From positions 1 to 64,000 of the forward strand of contig JAQBOM010000018.1 in NCBI GenBank assembly GCA_028288025.1: DNA of 64,000 nt, given 5' to 3'. Under the pieces are notes generated by a model. It had not been told where the DNA came from. It saw only the letters and a list, made by a program, of their open reading frames with translations, and ran no database searches. Position 1 is the stretch's first letter. Each line of letters begins with the position of its first letter. Shown here piece after piece: positions 59,857 through 64,000 of the stretch. Source of the stretch: Mucilaginibacter sp. (GTDB lineage: Bacteria > Bacteroidota > Bacteroidia > Sphingobacteriales > Sphingobacteriaceae). The translations under genes were made by a program, and so were the position numbers.

Positions 59857-61062
59857 TTATCGTTTCGCCTTATTTCCCCAACGCCTGTTTTGCGGCCTTT
59901 TGTTAGGCGCATGCTCATGCTTAACCTGCTGTATTCCTGCCAGTTCGTCAGGCACGTCGATCAGGCGGATCGGTTTATCTATCAGCACTTCAATACTCTT
60001 TAGCTTCCGCTCATCGCGGTGATTAACAAAAGTGATAGCTGTGCCGGTAGTTTCAGCACGGGCCGTCCGGCCTATCCGGTGAATATAATCTTCCGGGTCG
60101 CCTGGCACATCATAATTAATAACCAGGTCAATTCCTTCCACATCTATGCCCCGCGATAGTGCATCGGTGCCTATAATAATAGGGAGTTGTTTGTTTTTGA
60201 AACTAAGCAGTATATCTTCCCGTTCGCGCTGTTCAAGGTCTGAGTGGAATGCGCTTACGTTCATCTTCGCTTGCTTTAATTCTTTCGCCAGCGATTTTAC
60301 AATTTCCTTCCGGGATGCAAATATCAGGATGCTTGTGTATGACCCGTTCTTCAGCAGCATTTGCAGCAAAGGCGTTTTTTGCTGGTCGTGTACGCGGTAT
60401 ATCTGCTGATCAATACCTACCGCTGGTTGCGATACGGCAATATTTACTGATTGCGGGTTATTCAGAACGGATTTAGCCAGCGACCGTATCCGGCCCGGCA
60501 TGGTTGCTGAAAATAATAGCGTTTGCCTGGTTTTAGGCAGGTAGCTGATTATTTTCATGATATCATCCTGGAAACCCATATCCAGCATCCGGTCAGCCTC
60601 GTCAAGTACCAGGTGTGTTAAATGATTAAGCTTTAATACGCCCGAAGTAAGGTGCGCAATAAGCCTGCCGGGAGTGGCGATAATAATATTCACATTATTC
60701 TGGATGCCGCGCCGTTGTTGTTCGTAGGCCATGCCATCGCCGCCGCCGTATACAGCTATCGAGCTTACGCCGGTAAAATAGGCCAGGCCTTCAACTTGCT
60801 GATCTATCTGCTGGGCCAGCTCACGCGTTGGCGCTAAAATAAGCGTACTGATCTGGTGCTTGTTGGTTTTGCTGATATGGTCAAGCACAGGCAGCAAATA
60901 GGCCCCGGTTTTGCCGGTGCCGGTTTGTGCACAGGCTATAATATCCTGTCCTTTTAATATGATTGGAATGGCCATCTCCTGAATCGGGGTAGGGTTTGTA
61001 AAACCCATGCTGATGACGCCTTCTAATAAATGCTCGTTGAAATTAAAATCGTAGAAAGTCAC
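59857..61062 (-). CDS. DEAD-box RNA helicase (RhlE-like)
   Basis: I choose the GTG at 61062 (VTFYDFNFNEHLLEGVISMGF), which matches the usual family start; the longer frame would run into the mnmH promoter. The protein has 401 residues. Motifs: Q motif FTNPTPIQEMAIP, Walker A AQTGTGKTGA, motif Ia PTRELAQQ, DEAD box VLDEADRML, SAT (LLFSATMP), then ARGID-type SRGIDVEGIDLVINYD and HRIGRTARAE. The basic C-terminal tail (KRPQNRRWGNKAKR) binds RNA. It likely unwinds structured RNA in ribosome assembly or decay. Confidence 0.93.
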   Translation of the reverse strand: MTFYDFNFNEHLLEGVISMGFTNPTPIQEMAIPIILKGQDIIACAQTGTGKTGAYLLPVLDHISKTNKHQISTLILAPTRELAQQIDQQVEGLAYFTGVSSIAVYGGGDGMAYEQQRRGIQNNVNIIIATPGRLIAHLTSGVLKLNHLTHLVLDEADRMLDMGFQDDIMKIISYLPKTRQTLLFSATMPGRIRSLAKSVLNNPQSVNIAVSQPAVGIDQQIYRVHDQQKTPLLQMLLKNGSYTSILIFASRKEIVKSLAKELKQAKMNVSAFHSDLEQREREDILLSFKNKQLPIIIGTDALSRGIDVEGIDLVINYDVPGDPEDYIHRIGRTARAETTGTAITFVNHRDERKLKSIEVLIDKPIRLIDVPDELAGIQQVKHEHAPNKRPQNRRWGNKAKR

Positions 61063-61190
61063 TTCGTTATATGGTGAAGCATGCAAGTTATGAAAAAATG
61101 TTGTTTTATACAGCATATTGCTGATATAGCGGCGGTATCTCGTATTTTTGACCGGCATCTTACAAAATATATTGTCAGGCATACCAATAA

Positions 61191-62243
61191 ATGATTCAAA
61201 CCCTCGATATCTGCAATTTCATCGAACTGGATAAAACCATCCCGGTTATTGATGTGCGCACACCTGCCGAATTTGAGCAGGGGCATGTTTGCGGGGGATA
61301 TAATATACCGCTGTTTACTAACGACGAGCGGGTACAGGTTGGGACAACATACAAACAGGTCGGGCGTGAGCAGGCTATACTATTGGGATTTGATTTGGTT
61401 GGCACGAAATGGTCGGGCTATATCAAACAGGCATTGGAAATTGCACCCGGTAAAAAAGTTGCCCTTCATTGCTGGCGCGGCGGCATGCGCAGCGGCGCAA
61501 TGGCATGGGCGCTTAATTTATATGGTTTTGATGTTTACTTACTCGGTGGCGGTTACAAAAAATACCGGCGCTGGGTATTGGATAAATTCGGTGAAAAGTT
61601 AAACATCGTCATACTCGGCGGCTTAACCGGCTCTGGTAAAACAAAGGTACTGCTCGAATTAAAAAACAAAGACCAACAGGTGATTGACCTGGAAGATTTA
61701 GCCCAACACCAGGGTTCGGCATTCGGCTCGATGAATGCGATGGTTCAGCCAACCCAGGAGCAATTTGAAAACAACCTGGCAGCACAGCTAAGTGTTTTAA
61801 ATACAGACAAACCGGTTTGGATAGAAGATGAAAGCATTACTATCGGCAAGCGTTTTATTCCAACCGGGCTATTTCACCAGATGCGCGAGGCGGCCGTTTT
61901 TGCATTAAAAGTACCTTTAGAAGATCGTGTTAACTTTTTGGTGAGCGAATATGGCACACTCGACAAAGATTTTCTAAAAACCTGCACCGAAAAAATATGG
62001 AAACGTCTCGGCCCCGAGCAAACAAAAAAGGCGTTGACGGCAATTGATGAAGGCCGTATGGCTGATTTTATCCGGATCGTTCTGGTTTATTATGATAAAA
62101 CCTACCGCAATGGGCTAAGTAAGCGCAAGCCGGAAAACATAACAGAAATTGAATGCGCCGACACCAGCGCTGAAGCAAACGCAAAACTCATTATCGTACA
62201 GCAAAACAAATTAGCCACGGGGCAAGTGGTGGTCGAAAATTAA
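61191..62243 (+). CDS. mnmH: tRNA 2-selenouridine synthase
   Basis: A 350-residue enzyme that swaps the 2-thio group of mnm5s2U34 for selenium through a geranylated intermediate. The rhodanese domain (residues 1-130) carries the active Cys94 in HCWRGGMRSG. The P-loop domain has GGLTGSGKT (143-151). It abuts selD with no gap, so selenophosphate is made on the same transcript. No selA, selB or tRNA-Sec is seen in the window. Confidence 0.96.
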   Translation: MIQTLDICNFIELDKTIPVIDVRTPAEFEQGHVCGGYNIPLFTNDERVQVGTTYKQVGREQAILLGFDLVGTKWSGYIKQALEIAPGKKVALHCWRGGMRSGAMAWALNLYGFDVYLLGGGYKKYRRWVLDKFGEKLNIVILGGLTGSGKTKVLLELKNKDQQVIDLEDLAQHQGSAFGSMNAMVQPTQEQFENNLAAQLSVLNTDKPVWIEDESITIGKRFIPTGLFHQMREAAVFALKVPLEDRVNFLVSEYGTLDKDFLKTCTEKIWKRLGPEQTKKALTAIDEGRMADFIRIVLVYYDKTYRNGLSKRKPENITEIECADTSAEANAKLIIVQQNKLATGQVVVEN

Positions 62244-63293
62244 ATGAATACAAAAGATATTAAACTCACGCAATATTCGCACGGAGCCGGCTGCGGCTGC
62301 AAAATTAGCCCGGCAATTTTAGATACAATTTTGCACAGCCCGATAAAGCAGGCGCCCGATGCACGTCTGCTAGTAGGTAATGACACCCGCGATGACGCCG
62401 CCGTGTTTGACCTTGGTAACGGTACGGCGCTTATTTCAACAACGGATTTTTTTATGCCGATAGTTGATGATGCGTTTGATTTTGGGCGGATTGCCTCAGC
62501 AAATGCTATCAGCGATGTATATGCCATGGGCGGGAAGCCCGTTTTGGCTATCGCGATATTGGGCTGGCCAATCGATAAAATTCCCCCCGAGGCTGCGCAA
62601 AAAGTGCTGGAAGGCGCGCGCGCTATTTGTGCCGAAGCAGGTATTACCCTGGCCGGCGGCCATAGCATTGATTGCCCCGAGCCGGTTTTCGGCCTTGCCG
62701 TTAACGGCATTGTTGATATAAAAAATCTTAAACAAAATTCAACCGCTACAGCCGGCTGTCGCCTCTATCTTACCAAAGCATTAGGTGTTGGGATATTAAG
62801 TACTGCCCAAAAAAGGGGCATTTTAAAACCTGGGGATGCCAAAGTGGCGCTGCAAAGTATGAGCACGCTCAACAAAGCGGGCGAAGCATTGGGTCATATA
62901 CCCGGGGTAAAAGCCATGACCGACATTACCGGCTTTGGATTGCTCGGTCACCTTTCCGAAATGTGCGAAGGAAGCGGCCTGCGGGCTGTTATCGAATCCG
63001 ACAAAATACCAAAGATTGAATCTGTTGATAGCTACCTCGATATGGGTTGTATCCCGGGAGGAACTAACCGCAACTGGGCCAGTTACGGCCATAAAATTGC
63101 TCCTGTTTCCGAACGCCAAAAACACATTTTAGCTGATCCGCAAACAAGCGGCGGGTTATTGATCGCGGTCGATCCTTCGGGTGTTTCCGCTGTCGAAGAC
63201 GTTTTAAGAAGACATGGAATTGACGAAAAAAATATTGTCCCTATTGGCTGGCTGGAAGAGAATAACGGCGCGGAATTGGTAATTGTGCGATAG
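62244..63293 (+). CDS. selD: Selenide, water dikinase (selenophosphate synthase)
   Basis: A 349-residue enzyme that makes selenophosphate from selenide and ATP. The catalytic C17 and K20 are in GAGCGCKIS, at the same numbering as in the E. coli enzyme. The ATP-binding regions DDAAVFD, TDFFMPIVDDAFDFGRIASANAISDVYAMGG and GGHSIDCPEPVFGLAVNG are intact, so it is a Cys rather than a Sec form. It provides the selenium donor for mnmH upstream. Confidence 0.97.
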   Translation: MNTKDIKLTQYSHGAGCGCKISPAILDTILHSPIKQAPDARLLVGNDTRDDAAVFDLGNGTALISTTDFFMPIVDDAFDFGRIASANAISDVYAMGGKPVLAIAILGWPIDKIPPEAAQKVLEGARAICAEAGITLAGGHSIDCPEPVFGLAVNGIVDIKNLKQNSTATAGCRLYLTKALGVGILSTAQKRGILKPGDAKVALQSMSTLNKAGEALGHIPGVKAMTDITGFGLLGHLSEMCEGSGLRAVIESDKIPKIESVDSYLDMGCIPGGTNRNWASYGHKIAPVSERQKHILADPQTSGGLLIAVDPSGVSAVEDVLRRHGIDEKNIVPIGWLEENNGAELVIVR

Positions 63294-63305
63294 AGTGCCT
63301 TAAAT

Positions 63306-64000
63306 TTAACTGCCAAAAAGGGACAAAAGTCGGTACTTAAACCAAATAAAAAGTCTCCGCATAAAAACCACCTCTGTTATATGATAATGAAGTTTATTAG
63401 CAAGCGAACCAACATGTGCGGCTAAAAGTTCTTGCTCAGTTTTGCTTAACATTTTATCCTGGCGGTGCTGGTGTGCTTTAAGAATTTGCCCCGAAATTTC
63501 TTTGTCAGCAAAAACGCTATTGGCGCTAACGGGGATGCCGGCAACGGTTGGCTGTTTAAGCACATCCGCTATCTTAATATTAAGAAATGATGCCAGACTT
63601 TTGATAACCTTTTGCGGGTTTTCACAAAGGTCTTCATAGTATATAAGTAAATAACCGGGATCGTTTAATTGCGATTGCTCAAAAGCCACCATGTACGACA
63701 TTTTTAAGTCAAGAAGTGCCCTGCGAAGATCAAACAAAGGTTCCATTTTTTTGCGTGAAGTAATTGTAGTAACCGGGTCACGAATAATATGTACAATTTT
63801 GGCATCCGGCATCTCCTGCCATATACGGGTTAAAAAACGTTCATTCGTTGGGGTTTTATCAACCCAAAGTCTTGCATTCAGATTGCCGGTACATGAGGCG
63901 TAGGCCAGTACAACTGCAATATGCAACCCTTGTGCATCTTCATTGGTAACCTGTTGCCATGCCATAAAATAGCGTGCAAAATTTACATAAGGCGAGCCCG
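63306..64000 (-). CDS. Sulfotransferase family protein, 5' end beyond the window
   Basis: The open frame continues to the window edge without a stop (GSPYVNFARYFMAWQQV), so the ATG at 63965 is probably not the start. The visible 230 residues hold the PAPS 3'-phosphate motif IVHIIRDPVTTITSRKKM and the C-terminal YEDLCENPQKVIKSLASFLNI, as in Sulfotransfer_3 enzymes. The 5'-PSB loop should lie outside the window. It transfers sulfate to a sugar, peptide or lipid; the acceptor is unknown. It is convergent with selD (12 bp). Confidence 0.88.
   Translation of the reverse strand, partial: GSPYVNFARYFMAWQQVTNEDAQGLHIAVVLAYASCTGNLNARLWVDKTPTNERFLTRIWQEMPDAKIVHIIRDPVTTITSRKKMEPLFDLRRALLDLKMSYMVAFEQSQLNDPGYLLIYYEDLCENPQKVIKSLASFLNIKIADVLKQPTVAGIPVSANSVFADKEISGQILKAHQHRQDKMLSKTEQELLAAHVGSLANKLHYHITEVVFMRRLFIWFKYRLLSLFGS

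Noticed and set aside
1-64000. tRNA or rRNA genes
   Set aside because: I looked for T-loop (GGTTCGAATCC-like) and rRNA signatures by eye and saw none; a covariance search would be needed to exclude them fully.

Overview
The window looks like chromosomal DNA from a Bacteroidota bacterium of the Sphingobacteriaceae type (Mucilaginibacter/Pedobacter-like). The evidence is direct: promoters carry the Bacteroidota -7 box TAnnTTTG, Shine-Dalgarno sites are weak, a short 285-residue primary sigma factor is present, there are several CarboxypepD-regulatory and outer-membrane beta-barrel proteins, an IPExxxVDY protein lies beside pyk and acpP, and the GC content of core genes is moderate. The genus is inferred from gene types and order, not from a database search. 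I see no rRNA, tRNA or CRISPR array.

Layout. 0.3-4.7 kb: two tandem secreted amidohydrolase-like proteins. 5.1-10.6 kb: rpoD and two outer-membrane barrel proteins. 10.9-14.6 kb: a LytS-type kinase/LytTR regulator pair, an autoinhibited Fic protein and a small secreted protein. 15-18 kb: a GH3 glycosidase between two copies of a palindromic repeat. 18.0-21.2 kb: an accessory island with a vsr remnant, a zinc-ribbon protein plus HNH nuclease, a small orphan gene, and an AT-rich nucleotidyltransferase/DUF262 pair. 21.3-23.5 kb: a frameshifted methyltransferase, a MITE-like element and a PepSY-like secreted protein. 23.6-27.4 kb: a periplasmic molybdenum aldehyde oxidoreductase operon (paoABC order). 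27.7-35.8 kb: penicillin-binding protein 1C with alpha-2-macroglobulin. 36.1-43.4 kb: B12-dependent ribonucleotide reductase, acyltransferase, pyruvate kinase and the IPExxxVDY protein. 43.5-50 kb: housekeeping genes acpP, fabF, rnc, yicC, gmk, nadD and miaE, interrupted by a 23S-IVS-type four-helix-bundle gene. 50-57 kb: a REP/IS200-type transposase locus, a monooxygenase, an RsmI-like methylase, an MFS symporter and two Tat-type secreted proteins. 57-64 kb: cysE-cysM, a zinc metallopeptidase, a DEAD-box helicase, mnmH-selD for 2-selenouridine, and a sulfotransferase cut by the window edge.

How the parts may work together. The three minus-strand genes near the LytTR regulator (barrel protein, small secreted protein, GH3 enzyme) each carry a pair of ATAGAC-type octamers exactly 21 bp apart upstream. 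That is the spacing expected of LytTR operators, so a local regulon is likely. The Fic gene has three near-perfect palindromes at an exact 41-bp period in its promoter, and its protein ends in a winged-helix-like domain. The best candidates for an undescribed system are the translationally coupled NTase/DUF262 pair and the neighbouring HNH unit, whose promoter block is copied in front of the next gene. At about a dozen intergenic sites there are also hairpins whose arms are built of short tandem units; I know of no name for this class.
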